NCBI RefSeq assembly: GCF_019175385.1
Contig: NC_083338.1
Coordinates: 96,027,062-96,091,061, forward strand
Direction of reading: 5' to 3'
DNA from: Lycium barbarum
Lineage: Eukaryota; Streptophyta; Magnoliopsida; Solanales; Solanaceae
Length of the DNA stretch: 64,000 bases
Shown piece after piece: positions 23,453 to 36,297 of the stretch. The number at the start of each line of letters is the position of its first letter. Positions within the stretch are counted from its first letter, which is position 1. The notes below the pieces were generated by a model that was not told where the DNA came from, made no database searches, and was given only the letters and a program-made list of their open reading frames with translations. A program made the translations under genes and the position numbers.

Positions 23453-26400
23453 GGCATTTGGCCATGAAAACCAAATATTTTTCACATTATGTAACGACCC
23501 ATTTGGTCGTTATTGCATTTTATCCTTTTTGCCCACGTTGACTCGTCCCTAAGCTTTGTTAGTACTATTTTGATCTACGGGGACCGGTGGTACAGTTCCC
23601 TCGGCATAATTTTGGGTTTTGGAATGACTTTTAGAAAATTTGGTCTTAAAGCGAAAACCGTTTGACTCGAAGTTGACTTTTGGGTAAATGTGTCCGTAAT
23701 CGAATTCCGACAGTTCCATTAGGTCTAGAGGGTGATTTATAACTTAGTGGTATCATTGGTTTGGTTCCCTAAGGGTTCGGGTGTGATTTGGGTCATTGGT
23801 TGAGAAACTGGTTAAGTTAGAATTGGAGTTGACTACGGCCAACATCGGGTCAAGATGAACCCGTGTCAATGTTTTGAAAGTTCCAATAAGTTTGTATGAC
23901 TATTTTGGACATGTCCACAAATTTTGGTAAGATTCCGATTAGTTTTGGATAAGTTTGGGTTGTACGGTGATTGTTTTCGATTTCGACATCGATTTGAGCA
24001 TAAAGGGTACCATATTGAGCAAACGGCCTTTGATTCGTGTTTCGACTAAACCATTATATCCGTATCGTAATTTTGGAGCCATAGCAACTGAAATCATCAA
24101 GTTTCAACTTTGTATGAGGGAATTATAGTCATTTTACAAAGAATTGGGTTGCCAGATTTTTCAAATTAATTACGAAATTGCCACTGAATTCGTATTTAAA
24201 AATCTGCACTTTTCCAAATATTAAAACCAACATACATTACAAGGTCAAATGGAGTGATTCAAAAGCCTAACTTGACTGGAATTTTCCAAGGAATCCATTG
24301 GATGCATCAAAATTTGGGATCGTTTGGCACTAGAAACGAGGCAGAACAGCTGGGCATTTTTGGCTATTAATGTTGTTGGAGTTTCTGTCATCTTGAAAGT
24401 TTGAGTTTGGAGAATTCAAGGATGTTCTTCAAGTTTCTTCCATGGGGTAAGGTCTAAATCATAATCAAAGTATTTTCCTTTGATTCATTCCCTTGGTTTA
24501 AGCTTTAATCCATGATTTCTAAAGTAGGAAATTGGAATTTTTCACGAAAGAAGGTTTAATGGGTCTTTCTTGAGAAGTTCATAAAATTGGTTAGACTTCC
24601 TAAGTTACTTTGAGTAACGAAATTTATTGGGTTTATGCTAGATTATGATGTATCTAAGGTTGTTAATCATAGACCCTCCATTATTAGTGTTGAATTCTTG
24701 AATTTAAGAGTTAGGGTTTATATCCAAAATTGAGGATTTTGCTTGGATTTCGAAATTGGATGAATCCTTGAGTTAATTTAGCAATTATTTGATGGGTTTT
24801 GATCACTTAGTGTTTAATTGGATAATTTACCCCCGAATTTCCCGTTTTGCCCTTGTGGGCCCCGTTTCCCCAAATTCTAGGGTTGGTTTTTGACCCAATT
24901 TGAATCATAGCAATATAGGTATCGATCTTCATGATTTTTAATCTAGATTTAGAATATGACTAGACTTTATTGATCTTGAGGCTCAAAGGAAATAAAAAGG
25001 CTATGGTGTGATTGTTGATGATATTTGTTGTTCGGCCTTCCAGGCCTATGGAGAGACTTCGTTTAGCGAAACATATATTTAGACGATATTGTTGGAGAAA
25101 GCATGTAAACCTTCGGGTATGAAGTTGGGTTGGATATTGTCTTAGGTTGGGTCCTGTTGTGTGATTGGGGCTAGCCATTCCGTTATGTTGTGACTTGATT
25201 TGTTCTATTGTTGTTGGCTTGATTCCACATGGTGATATAGATATTGGAGACTATTGACATATTTTTTTCATGATATTGTAGTATCTTACTTGTTGATGTT
25301 TGATACGAGGATAGTATTCTATATGGCTTGTGTAGCCTTTTCATGATATTATTTGTGTGCCCTGTGTGGTACTGTTGGGATTGAATTGGTTGTTGATATT
25401 GCATTGAATCGTATTCATACTCATTTCTATGATACATTGATATTGCATGGTTATGGTACTGATGATGATAAATGAGAGAGTGTAGCCTCCGTGGTCTTTG
25501 CCGGAGGGCGCGAAAGAGAGATGAAATTCTGTGATCTGAGGTCATGTATCGGAGCAAAATGAGTGTTGATAAGATATCTTGTTGTTGTCATCTGCATACT
25601 TGAATCATTCATTGAACACTATGTTGTTTGACAGGGGGTGACGATGTGGCTGTTGTTTTTGAAATACTTGAGAGGTTTTATACTAATTGCACGACCATTC
25701 TATGCTATGTGATACGGGATGGTCGGTCGGCATGAAGGGTGGAAAGGTCATCTCTAGGCTATGTGCTACGGAGCGACATAATACATGGACTTCGCGGGTC
25801 CCCCATGGGTTGTGCTACCGAAACGTCGATACTTCCGTCCGGAGTACATGTGTACAACATTGCATTGCATTTGCATTCATACATCATTGCATTGCATTGT
25901 ATTATAGTTTATATTATGATGATCTGGTGATTTAATTGTGTTGTTTGGTTTCGGATTGGATAAATTGAGACTTGGCACACTTGGGATTAGATGTTTCAAC
26001 CTGGGTGATAACGTGTACATGGTTCTGACTTGTGTTTGACTCATACTTGTTAATTTATCTGCTTATCTTACTTTATTGTCTGAATTATGTTAGCTATACT
26101 TAGTCGGCCGATGATACCTACTAGTACTGTGGTTTGTACTGGCCTGAACTTGCTGCATTCTTTTATGAATGCAGAATTCTAGGTTGGATCTACTTCTGTT
26201 TCTCGTGGTTGATAGTCGCTCTGAGATTTGCTTAGAGTCCATAGGGTGAGCACGAGACGTCCGCCGCCTTGAAGACTCTTCTTTATTTATGTCTTATTTT
26301 CTATTCCGAGACATACTCAGACTTGATGTATTATTGATATTCCAGACTTGTAGATTCTAGTTAGAAGCTCTTGTATGGATTAGATCGGACTCTGGGGTGT

Positions 26401-26824
26401 AGTTCCTTATTTCCGTACTTTTGCTATATTATAATCATCAGACTTACGTGATTTATTCTCTTCCGCTTATATAATTATTTATTTATGTTTTTACTATCAT
26501 TGAGTTGAGGGTTCGCTTACCAAAGTAGGAAAGGTAAGTGCCCGCACGACTTAGCTAAATTGGATCGTGACACTTTATTTGGTATTTTGGAGTTGGAGTT
26601 GGACTTGAAGATGGAGTTGTGTTTGGTTATACTGTTTGCAAAGAATATTTGATTTTTTGAATGTATTGAAAGTGAAAAAAGTGAAAACAAGTTTTTTGGT
26701 GTTTTTCAAATTCCAAATACAACTTCAAATTGTATTTGAAATTTCCATGGCCAAACGTTGATGTCCAAATAAAGCGAAAACGTTTTCCGAAAAAAAGTAA
26801 AAATATTTCATGGCCAACGGGCCT
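23453..26824. mobile_element. MITE-like inverted-repeat element interrupted by a solo LTR
   Basis: The left end GGCATTTGGCCATGAAAACC and the complement of the right end (AGGCCCGTTGGCCATGAAAT) share TTGGCCATGAAA as terminal inverted repeats. The left arm (23453-23489) and right part (26578-26824) are separated by the solo LTR. The right part contains a further internal complement (CATGGCCAAACG near 26747), as in long-hairpin hAT-like MITEs. The family assignment is inferred. Confidence 0.55.
23490..26572 (+). mobile_element. Solo LTR of a further gypsy-type family
   Basis: The 3,083-bp unit starts TGTAACGACCC and ends GGATCGTGACA, matching the terminal style of the other gypsy LTRs here. Flanking 5-mers CATTA (23485-23489) and CTTTA (26573-26577) differ at one base and probably are a decayed TSD. 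It is inserted in a MITE. No internal coding region or second LTR is present. Confidence 0.75.
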
Positions 26825-26926
26825 TAAAAGTCCATAGTTTGGAGTCAATATCACAACAATAAGCTCTTTAAAGAATATCAATTTACTGCTTAAAATAATG
26901 TAGTACGAGTATATAATATTAAATTA

Positions 26927-27281
26927 ATAAGTTACGAATCTCAAATTTAATTTTTTTATTCTACATACTTACACAACACCGTTTAGTTAAATATTTACAT
27001 TTAACATGTTGGCTTGAGTCAGTATTTTAGAATTTGAACCAAATTACTCAAATCTTCAGATTACTAAATAAAGTTTTTACAACAACATCCAAGGTAATCT
27101 GTATAATCTTAGATTCATAAGTTTCGAATCTCAAATTTAATTTTTTATTCTACATACTTACGCAACACCATTTAGTTAAATATTTACATTCAACATTTTG
27201 GCTTGAGTCAGTATTTTAGAACCAAATTACTCAAATCTTCAGATTACTAAATAAAGTTTTTCCAACAAAATCCAAGGTAAT
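26927..27281. repeat. Direct repeat pair, about 170-bp units
   Basis: Unit 1 (26927-27098) and unit 2 (27117-27281) align almost throughout, sharing for example CTACATACTTAC and GGCTTGAGTCAGTATTTTAGA. Unit 2 lacks about 8 bp after TTTAGA. They are AT-rich and non-coding. This is a local tandem duplication of unknown origin. Confidence 0.85.
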
Positions 27282-27578
27282 ATGTTTTTAACACATGGCT
27301 AACATCTTATTAACTTGAACTAATCCTCATTGTTGTAAATATTAATGTTACTATGTGAAGTAATAGACAACAAATATGAAAAAAAATAAAATGACAGAAC
27401 TAATTTTCTGATGTATGTGAATATATTAAAGGCCCAAGATTAAAATTCAGTTTTAGGCCACTTATTTTTGAAAAAACATATAAGACATATATAAACTTAC
27501 ATATAAGACATATATAAACTTAAATATAATACAATTAAAAGATTTGATAAGGAATCATCAGTACTACCGTATGATGTT
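27282..27578. other. AT-rich intergenic stretch
   Basis: No gene is seen. It contains a short doubled motif, AAACTTACATATAAGACATATAT, near 27480-27520. Confidence 0.4.
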
Positions 27579-28263
27579 GTGTTGAGAATGAAGTAAAAGG
27601 AGTTACTTAGCCTAAGGGCATTTATGTCATTTCTTACTAGTCTAATTAGTTACTAACCACCTATCAGTTAGTTAGTTATAGGAAATTAGTGAGTAATCAG
27701 TGTAGCCAACTGATCACTACGTATGTATATATAGATTGTATCCTCACTTCTTCGCTCATTGAATTGGGTACAAGTTTCATTCATTCATTATTTACAAAGC
27801 TTAATCTCTCTTCTTCCTTATCTCTTCTTCTTCTTCATTTGATTCATGCAAGAACTGTATTCACTTTTTTTTTATTAAGAGCATGTTAAAGCATGCCGTA
27901 TACCAAGCCTCCGATCCTGTGTGTTGAGAATGAAGTAAAAGGAGTTACTTAGCCTAAGGGCATTTATGTCATTTCTTACTAGTCTAATTAGTTACTAACC
28001 ACCTATCAGTTAGTTAGTTATAGGAAATTAGTGAGTAATCAGGGTAGCTAACTGATCACTACATATGTATATATAGATTGTATCCTCACTACATCACTAA
28101 TTGAATTGAGTACAAGTTTCATTCATTCATTCTTTACAAAGCTTAATCTCTCTTCTCCCTCATCTCTTCTTCTTCTTCTTCATTTGATTCATGTAAGAAC
28201 TGTATTCACTTTTTTTTATTAAGAGCATGTTAAAGCATGCCGTGTACCAAGCCTCCGATCCTG
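27579..28263 (+). repeat. Two tandem 342/343-bp TATA-containing units upstream of LINE
   Basis: Unit 1 (27579-27920) and unit 2 (27921-28263) abut head to tail and are nearly identical. Each begins GTGTTGAGAATGAAG and has GTATATATAGATTG as a strong TATA candidate in mid-unit. That is followed by a CT-rich stretch (TCTTCTTCTTC) and then CCGATCCTG at the end. The LINE ORF1 frame opens 2 bp later. The TGTTGAGAATG start also resembles short copia-type LTRs, so this may be captured LTR or promoter DNA rather than the LINE's own 5'UTR. Confidence 0.7.
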
Positions 28264-28264
28264 A

Positions 28265-30098
28265 AAGACAACATCAAGTTATTCAACTGCCTTCATAATT
28301 TCATTCAGAATAGACAATGCAGTGTTAACTCATTCTAAGTTCAGTGTGGAAAAGGAAACTTCAATTGCTATGGCTTGGATTTCGTTTCCAAACCTTCTTC
28401 CTACCTTTTTTGTCAAGGAATCTTTGTTTACATTGGCTTCTGCTATGGGCAAGCCAATCCAGCTAGATGCTGCTACTATCAATAAGACCAGGCCAAACTG
28501 TACAAGAGTGAAAGTGCAGGTAGATTTGCTTGCAGATTTTCCTAAGTCTGTGTGGATGGGGATCGAAGATGATGTTACAAAGGAAATCAAGTCGATTAAA
28601 GTTAATATTCAATATGATTACTTACCAAAGTATTGCACAATGTGCTTTTTACAAAGTCATTCCAATGATGAATGTTGGGTGCTTCATCCAGAACTGTTGG
28701 AAAATGAGGTGGCAGATAATGGAGAAGGGTCTCAGAACAAAAGAAAGGTTGCAGTTGTAGTAGCTGAGCCTGGAACAAGTAAACAAGGGCAGATCCAACA
28801 AGGAAGATATAGAAGAAATAGGGGGTGGAAAAAACCAGTGTAACAATATTTACCAAAGGTATTATCCAGTGGTACTGTGGTAACTTACCCTGGAAAAAAA
28901 GGGCAGTACAAGAACAAAGTGATTCCAGCTTGGAGGGATGATGGAAACAAAGAAGTTATGGTATCAAACAAATTTGAGGTATTGAACCAAGGAGTAGAGG
29001 ATGTTGATGTTAGTAGGCTCAGTAATAGTCATGAGGAGCATGTCACTGAAGAGGATGTGTCTATAGAACAAGGGGTTGCAGCCGACTGTATAGATGGCAA
29101 GAAGGAGCATAATAAGGTGCATGCTGGTATGGATGCTGCAAACTTGTTTCTGTACAAACATCAGTCTACAAATGGAACCAAGTCTCTGGAAGAAGGTGAA
29201 GTTTATGAGAATGAAACTGCTAAGGTGCACAATAGTGAAGCTGCTAATCACAGTGTAGTAGCTATTGCCCAAATACAGCAGCCTAATGATGATCCTGTTC
29301 AAAAAGACATTAATAGTCCACAGCTGGATGGTAAAGCAGAATCTCAGGAGGTTAAAGAGGATGACTGTCAAGAACATGAGAATACTGAATTATCTGAAGA
29401 TGTTCAAGAGTTTGAAATGGTACAAGAAAGAGTGGATGAAGATGTTCAGCAACTAGGAGTTGAAAATAGGGGTGGTAGGGATGCAGATGAAGAGGCTCTT
29501 CAAAGGCTTGATATTAATAGGATTCATGATGGGAAGGAGGCCTCTGAAAGTTCTTTGGAAAATCAGATGTCTAAATGTACTCAAGCAGGTGATTTGTATT
29601 GGAATGATGGTTCTGTTGAGAAGATGCAAGATATGATTGGTTTCCATGGATCAGGAGGAGTTTGCTCAGGTATTAATTCTGAAGGATATTTCTGATGAGG
29701 AGGTACATAGCTCTAATTGTAACTTGCAGTTGGTTGGCTATTATCCTGAGAAAGTTGCTGATGCAGAACAAAGGAATTTAGCTTTGGCCATTTTTCCTGA
29801 TATTAGAGATATGCAGCCTCTGAATGTTGCTGTAAGGGTATCACCTAACAAAGTTTTACATGATGTAGTCTCTCACAAGTTACAGGAGGAACATGATAAG
29901 TTGATTTTGGTCAACAATAAGAAGGAAGATGCTGATGGTGATGCTATTGATATGAAACTTCAGCATATGTGTGTAGAGGCAGGATTATCTCCAAAATCAC
30001 AAAGCAAAGGGCCAAGAAAAGGAAGAAAGCAAAATTCTGATGTTCTACAAACAGTGAGGTATTCAACAAGGATTAACCTTAAGAAATCTGTTAAATGA
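28265..30098 (+). pseudogene. LINE (L1-type) ORF1, N-terminally truncated, with a stop and frameshift
   Basis: The part before 28700 (AWISFPNL ... [27 protein letters not shown]) matches the second half of the DUF4283-type domain of plant L1 ORF1. It is followed by a CCHC knuckle ([15 protein letters not shown]) and a long acidic low-complexity tail. ORF1p would coat the element RNA. The first half of DUF4283 is absent. A TAA at 28841-28843 interrupts the frame, and a shift lies near 29640-29690. The last segment (29637-30098) ends in a basic stretch. Its stop overlaps the ORF2 start (ATGA, 30095-30098). Confidence 0.8.
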
Positions 30099-33000
30099 TT
30101 GTTAAATCTTTATTCTGGAACATAAGATCAGTGAAGTCCCAACAAGTATTTCATAGAGTTCAAATGTTAAATAAGCATCACAAGTTCTTTTTGGTAGCTT
30201 TGATGGAACCTTTTCAGCATCAGAGACAAATTCAGAAATATAAAAGGAGACTTGGAATGCCTTATGCTAATTCCAACTGTAATGGAAAAATCTGGTTCTT
30301 TGTGCAACACAATGTTGATGTTGAGGTTCTGTTGGATACTGAGCAATCTATTACTGTAAAGCTGCAGTTTCAAGATTTCAATAAAGATATGATGGTTACA
30401 ATGGTGTATGCTAAATGTTCAGAAGTGGAGAGAATGCAGTTGTGGGATAGTTTATACCTATTGGCTAGTAATATGACATCTCCTTGGTTGGTTGGTGGAG
30501 ATTTCAATGTTATACTGAATAAAGAATAAAAAATAGGAGGCTTACCAGTTTTGCCACAAGAATATGATGATTTTGCTTTTTGTCTGAATTCCTGTGAATT
30601 GCATGAGATGCCTTTCAAAGGGAGTCCTTTCACCTAGTGGAATGGTAGGGCTGCTAATGACTGCATTTTTAAGAGATTGGATAGGATTGTACATAATGAT
30701 ACATTTCAGAATTGGTTTGGACACCTAGAAGTGGAACATTTGTCAAGGACTGGTTCTGATCATGCACTATTACTTGTATCATGTGGAGATCAAGTGGAAA
30801 AGTTTATCCAACCATTCAGATTTCTCAAATTCTGGGTGGAACATGATACGCTTCTTTATTTTGTTAAGCAGCAATGGGAAACAGTCTTAACTGATGATGT
30901 ATTTCTGTCATTTAAGCTCAAGATGAAGAAACTGAAAACTGCTTTAAGTACATGGAGTAATACTACTTTTGGGGACATTTTAAAACAACTTGTAATCAGA
31001 GAGGAAATAGTTAAGATTAAAGAGCAGTTGTTTGAGGAAAATCCATCTGAAGAAAATAGAATGGTCATGCAAAGGGCACAAGCAGAACTTAAGCTGTATC
31101 TTCACTATGAGGAGGAATTCTGGAGGCAAAGAGCCAGGATGGACTGTTTCTCTGAAGGTGATAAGAATACAAGATATTTCCATAGTCTGGTAAAAGGAAG
31201 AAGAAAAAAAAATCCAGATTAGGAGGATTAAAGATGATGCTGGTAATTGGCTAGAGGATGCTGACAGTGTTGCTGCTGAAGCTGTCAACTTTTTCCATAA
31301 GCAATTTACTCATAAGGAGGTTAGTGAAGATTCTCCAATTTTTAATCATATTCCAGAGCTGATCAGAGAAGAGGATAATATACTACTTGTTGAACAACCT
31401 ACTATGGAGGAAGTACAGAAGGCTGTATTTGAATTAAATGGGGACAGTGCCTGTGGCCCTGATGGATTTTCTGGTATATTTTATCAGAAGTGTTGGCAGG
31501 TGATCAAGGCTGATGTATATAGTGTTGTTAAAGCTTTCTTTGAAGGACAGACTCTTCCCAAGTCAATCACTCACACTAATCTAGTTTTGCTGCCAAAGAA
31601 GAATGTTGTTGAGGCATTTTCTGATATGAGACCTATAAGTCTTAGCAACTTTATCAATAAGGTCATATCAAGAGTAGTTCATGACAGACTAGACAAGCTA
31701 CTCACAAGGGTGATCTCTCCAAATCAATCTGGTTTTGTTAAGGGCAGGAATATAATTGAGAATATGTTGTTGACACAAGAAATTGTAACTGATATAAGGA
31801 AGAGAGGAAAACCAACAAATGTTGTGATTAAGTTGGATATGGCAAAAGCATATGATAGAGTCTCATGGTTGTACCTTTGTAAAGTGATGGGAAAGATAGG
31901 ATTCTCCTCAATTTTCATTGACCTTATATGGAGGCTGTTGGCAAATAATTGGTATTCTGTTCTCCTAAAATGGCCAGGCACATGGATTCTTTCATTCTAC
32001 AAGGGGTGTCAAGCAAGGGGATCCACTCTCTCCTGCTCTTTTCATTATAGCTGCAGAAGTTCTTTCAAGGGCACTTAATTCTTTGTTTGATCAGCCTAGT
32101 TTTATTGGATATGGGATGCCAAAGTGGAGTGCTGAGTTGAATCATCTGGCATATGTAGATGATACAATCATGTTTTCTGCAGCAGATAACCAATCTTTAC
32201 AGATGATCATAGATACTTTTCAGGAATATGATAAAATATATGGACAGTTGATAAACAAGAGGAAAAGTTGTTTTTATATGTTCAGCAAAGTATCACATGA
32301 GTTAAGTCAGCAGGTTGCAACAGTAACAGGATTTGTGAGAGGACAATTTCCTTTTACATATCTTGGAGTACCAATTACTCATGCCAGGAAAAGGAAAGTG
32401 AATTATACTGAATTATTGAAGAAAGTCAAAGACAGGTTACAAACTTGGAAAGGCAAGTTATTGTCTTATGGAGGAAAAGCAGTGTTGACTACAAATGTCC
32501 TTCAAAGTATCCCAATTCATGTTTTATCTGCTATAAGGCCTCTTAAATGTGTTATAAAGGAACTACACAGGATCTTTGCCAGGTTCTTTTGGAATAATAA
32601 GGAGGAAGGAAGATGCAGACACTGAGCAGCTTAGCTTAACATGTGCATTCCCAAACATGAAGGAGGTTTGGGTTTCAAGTCTATCTATGACATATCTAAA
32701 GCTTTATGTGATAAACTCTAGTGGAAGTTTAGAACCACTAGTTCTATCTGGGATAATTTCATGTGGAATAAATACTGTAAAAAAAAACAAATTCCTCAGG
32801 TGGTTCAATGGAAGGGAGGGTCACAAGTCTGGAAGATGATGTTGGAAGCAAGGGAAAGTGTACAACAGGAAATCTGGTGGGAGCCAAAGATTGGAAGTTC
32901 AAACATTTGGTTTGACAATTGGACTAAGCTAGGTGCTCTTAGCTATGTGGTTCCCCAGTCCTGGCAAATCAATGAGGATGCTGAAGATGTTTCTGAACTT

Positions 33001-34262
33001 ATGTCAGATGGAGGATGGAATATCAGCAAACTCATGCAGTTGTTTCCTGAAGATATTGTGCAGCATATAATACAGGAAATTAACATTATATATGCATCAA
33101 ATGAATGGGATAGACTTGGTGGATGATGACAAGTACAGGCAGATTTACAGTAAGCAGTGCATGGCAGTTACTGAGACAAAAAGCTAATGTAATAGTGCCA
33201 TTTCAGAATATGTGGATCAAAGGTGTGCCTTTTAAAATTTCATTCTTCATGTGGATATTGTGGAAGTTTAAAGTCCCAATTGATGAAGTGGTGGCAAGTA
33301 TTGGCATTCCATTAGTTTCAAAGTGTTGCTGCTGTCATACTGCTCAGATGGAGACTATAAACCATCTGTTTTTGTGTGGAGATTTGGCTACAAAGGTATG
33401 GAGATACTTTAATATGGGGGATGGATTGAGCATGAATTGTGTTCAGGTCAAACATGCCATAAGAAGTTGGTGGGAAGCAAAATGCCATTTCAAAATGAAG
33501 ACCATATACAAAGCAGTGCCTGCTTTTATTGTGTGGCAAATATGGAAGTGGAGAAACAATAGGCTTCATGGTGGTACTATGAATCTGAATAGAGTGCTGT
33601 ATGACATAAATATGAACATTCATATGCTATGTAAAGTTCAGTTTCCTGGGCTGAATATTCCAACTATATGGCTTCAGATTGTTCAGTTCTTTGAAGGATA
33701 TAAGCCTACTGTTATATGCAGAATTATTAAATGGAGGAGACCTGTATCTGGAGTTTACAAGTGTAATACTGATGGAGCTGCTTAATGAAATCCAGGACCA
33801 AGTTCTGCTGCTTTTTGTATCAAACATGAAGAGGGAGATTTGGTGTATGCAGCTGCTAAAACTTTGACAGATGGAACAAATATTGTGGCTGAGGCTGAGG
33901 CTATTAGAATGGGACTGAGGTACTGTGTGGAAAAGCAGCTTTTTCCATTGATTATAGAGACTGATTCCATGACCATGAAGAAGATTTTAAATGCTGAATC
34001 GAAGATCCCTTGGAGCATTTCAATGTTGTTGGATGATATCAAGAGGATGATGGATGATCAAAGAGTATCTGTGGAGCATATACATAGAGAAGGAAATGGG
34101 CTTGCAGATTTTTTAACTAACTTGGTTTTTGTTTTTACAGGTTCAGTTCAGTTTCATAATTTTCAGGAATTGCCAAATCAAGCTAAGAGAATTCTGAATA
34201 TGGAGAAGAGAGGAATTCCAAACTTGATAATAAGAACCCTTCAAGATAAAGCACCAGATTAG
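30095..34262 (+). pseudogene. LINE (L1-type) ORF2: endonuclease, reverse transcriptase, RNase H; heavily mutated
   Basis: Endonuclease (30095-30760): WNIR, ALMEP with the metal-binding Glu, and WLVGGDFNVI. RT (31404-32600): GPDGFSGIFY, LVLLPKK, RPISL, NQSGFVKGR, KLDMAKAYDRV, QGDPLSPALF and AYVDD. Then comes the zf-RVT region (33150-33450, FKISFFMWILW ... HLFLCG) and a plant-type RNase H (33760-34230, CNTDGAA, EAEAIRMGL, ETDS, REGNGLADFL). Stops occur at 30527, 30635 and 33783. Frameshifts lie near the A-run at 31205, at about 31975, and between about 32590 and 33125. Known role: target-primed reverse transcription. It is dead as written. The RNase H places it with plant L1s. Confidence 0.9.
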
Positions 34263-35000
34263 TCCTTGACAACAGAACTGTAACTTTGCTGAGTACAGTT
34301 TACCAACTGATTGTGAGTATTTGCAGCATCTATATTAGGGTGGTATCGGTGTGCTTGGCATGCTCATTCCTTAGTATAAATAGTGTGATTCTCATGATCT
34401 AAGTAGCAGACTGTGCTAATTATGGATCAAGTATCATAGAGACCTGGTTTTCATGCAAAGGATTAAGCTAGGGATAGTTTGAACATTGAAAGAAAAGTAC
34501 AGCTTTTGAAAGATGACCAGGCTAATGAGCAAGATATGTAGAAGAGTCATATTCAAATGTTGTATGAACTAGCATGGACAGATATAATAACCATATTAAG
34601 GTGTCATTTCTTGATATGGAAGCTATACAGGTCCAGGCTAGGATTCATGTTCTTTTGACAATGGTACAAAGTTGAGAGTGGTTTTTGCTTCCATACAGAT
34701 GTTGGTTTGTACAGAAGAGCACAACTATATTTAAGTGGCCTGAAGAATAATTCAACTGATTTGAAACATGCCACCTGTGAGACTTTGAAGGTATTATAGA
34801 TGTTATGAAGTCAAGGCCCTTGGATTAATAGTTGTTAATAGTCTGTTTTAAACTAAAATATGTATTTCCATTTTCCACTTGTTGATTTTCCTTTCTGTTG
34901 TTGTTTTATTTATTTGATCAATCACTTTTGGATTGATATGTACATATTTTCTTTATCAATAAATTTCCACCTTTCTGGTGGCTTTGCTTAAAAAAATAAA
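34263..35000 (+). mobile_element. LINE 3'UTR and A-rich end
   Basis: There is no ORF. The segment ends with AATAAA-like CAATAAATTTCC (34958) and an A-rich tail (TTAAAAAAATAAAAACAAAAG, about 34988-35008), as expected for a LINE. A clear target-site duplication could not be paired. Confidence 0.7.
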
Positions 35001-35145
35001 AACAAAAGATAACTGCAAATAATTTATCAAGATTATCCACAACTTAGTAATCTTTCATCATATGCGCGCAAGGTCTATTTTGTTAAGAAGTTCAAGAGGA
35101 TTTTTCGTTTGCTGTAGGAACAAGGATTCAAATTTGTATTTTCAC

Positions 35146-35197
35146 CATATAGAAATCCATTGAGGGTCATCTCATAGTCCCGATTTAACTTGTACGC
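35146..35197 (-). other. Possible isolated exon, 52 bp, open in one frame
   Basis: On the minus strand, TTTCTACAG (acceptor-like) precedes 52 bp open in only one frame (AYKLNRDYEMTLNGFLY), followed by GTGAAAATAC (donor-like). I do not recognise the peptide. It could be a fossil host exon or chance. The surrounding 35009-35424 shows nothing else identifiable. Confidence 0.2.
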
Positions 35198-35424
35198 CTG
35201 TAGAAATAAATCATATAATCACCAAAAGAACAAGTCAGAACAGGAATTGGCATATAACCTTATTATTGATTTGTTGTACCACACGACTTCTATATTTGCA
35301 CATGCGCCTCGCCCTGTTTTTATTTTTATTAAGTTGGAAAAAACAAACTAGAGAAGGCTCTAACTAACAACTGTAGACTGAAATTACAAAACAACCTTAA
35401 AAGAGAGACTGTGCAGAAGGTATA

Positions 35425-36042
35425 TGTCACGACCCAAACTGGGGGGGGGGGGGGGGGGGGGGATGACGGGCACTCTGGCCCTACCTGCCGAGCATCGCTA
35501 ATCATACTTTCATATCGTAATCATAAACAAGAGTGGACCTGGAGGGTCATTAGATGGGAATCTGCTAAATCATAAGAGAAATATACTGAAAAGGGGATGA
35601 GCCCGAAAAGACATACTATACAACTATGCTAGACAAAACTGTGCAAGCCAACAAGGCCATCATGAAATACTATACAACAAAATGTAGGCCTAAGGGGTCA
35701 TACAACGTCTAACTATACCATGACTATCTACAAGCCTCTAATGGAGTATATGGCATAATAAAGTCGGGACAGGGCCCCGCCATACCCGTATGTACACAAA
35801 AGTATAACGTACCAAAATTCAATAGCAACTCTAAAACAAGGGGAGTGCTCCAATATCAGCTGAACTGCAACCTATAGAGGCAGATCGTCAACCTGTCTAT
35901 TAGAACCTGCGGGACTAAAATGCAGCGCCCCCAGAAAATGAACGTTAGTACGGACAAAGTAATGAGTTGTAAGGCATGAAAGTAACATGAAAGAGACATA
36001 AAAGTACATAGGATGAAATGAATGCAACTTGTATATCTGAAT
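35425..36042 (-). mobile_element. Antisense family-A LTR fragment with poly-G tract
   Basis: It starts TGTCACGACCC, the complement of an LTR 3' end, and then breaks into a 22-base G run (35441-35462). It then resumes with typical LTR blocks (GGGACAGGGCCCCGCCATACCCGTATGTACA near 35766). It ends at 36042, where another LTR copy begins with TGTCATGGCCC. Confidence 0.75.
35441..35462 (+). repeat. Poly-G tract, 22 bases
   Basis: An uninterrupted G run inside an LTR, at a place where other copies have mixed sequence (CCGGAGGG type). It could form G-quadruplexes or reflect a sequencing or assembly artefact. Confidence 0.9.
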
Positions 36043-36297
36043 TGTCATGGCCCCAAACCGAAGAGCCATGATGGGCACCCGAGCCCTACGTGCCGAGCAC
36101 CGCTAAACATGTTTTTCTATCATGATCATAAACAGGAGTGGACCTCGGGGTCACCAGATGAAAATTTGCTAAATCATATAAGAGATATAATGAAAAAGGA
36201 AAGAGCCTACACAAATACACTATACAACTAAACCGGACAAAAACTATGCAAGCCGACAAGGGCCAACAGCAAAAACGTGGGCCGACGGGCCATATAA
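36043..36297 (-). mobile_element. Antisense family-A LTR copy, part before solo LTR
   Basis: It begins TGTCATGGCCC. Its sequence runs in the same order as the preceding fragment (GAGTGGACCT..GGGTCA, AACAGGAGTGG). It is interrupted at TATAA by a family-B solo LTR and continues at 39320. Confidence 0.75.

Noticed and set aside
27579..28263. Tandem 342-bp units as a complete TRIM or copia element with two LTRs
   Set aside because: The units abut with no internal region, primer site or polypurine tract between them.
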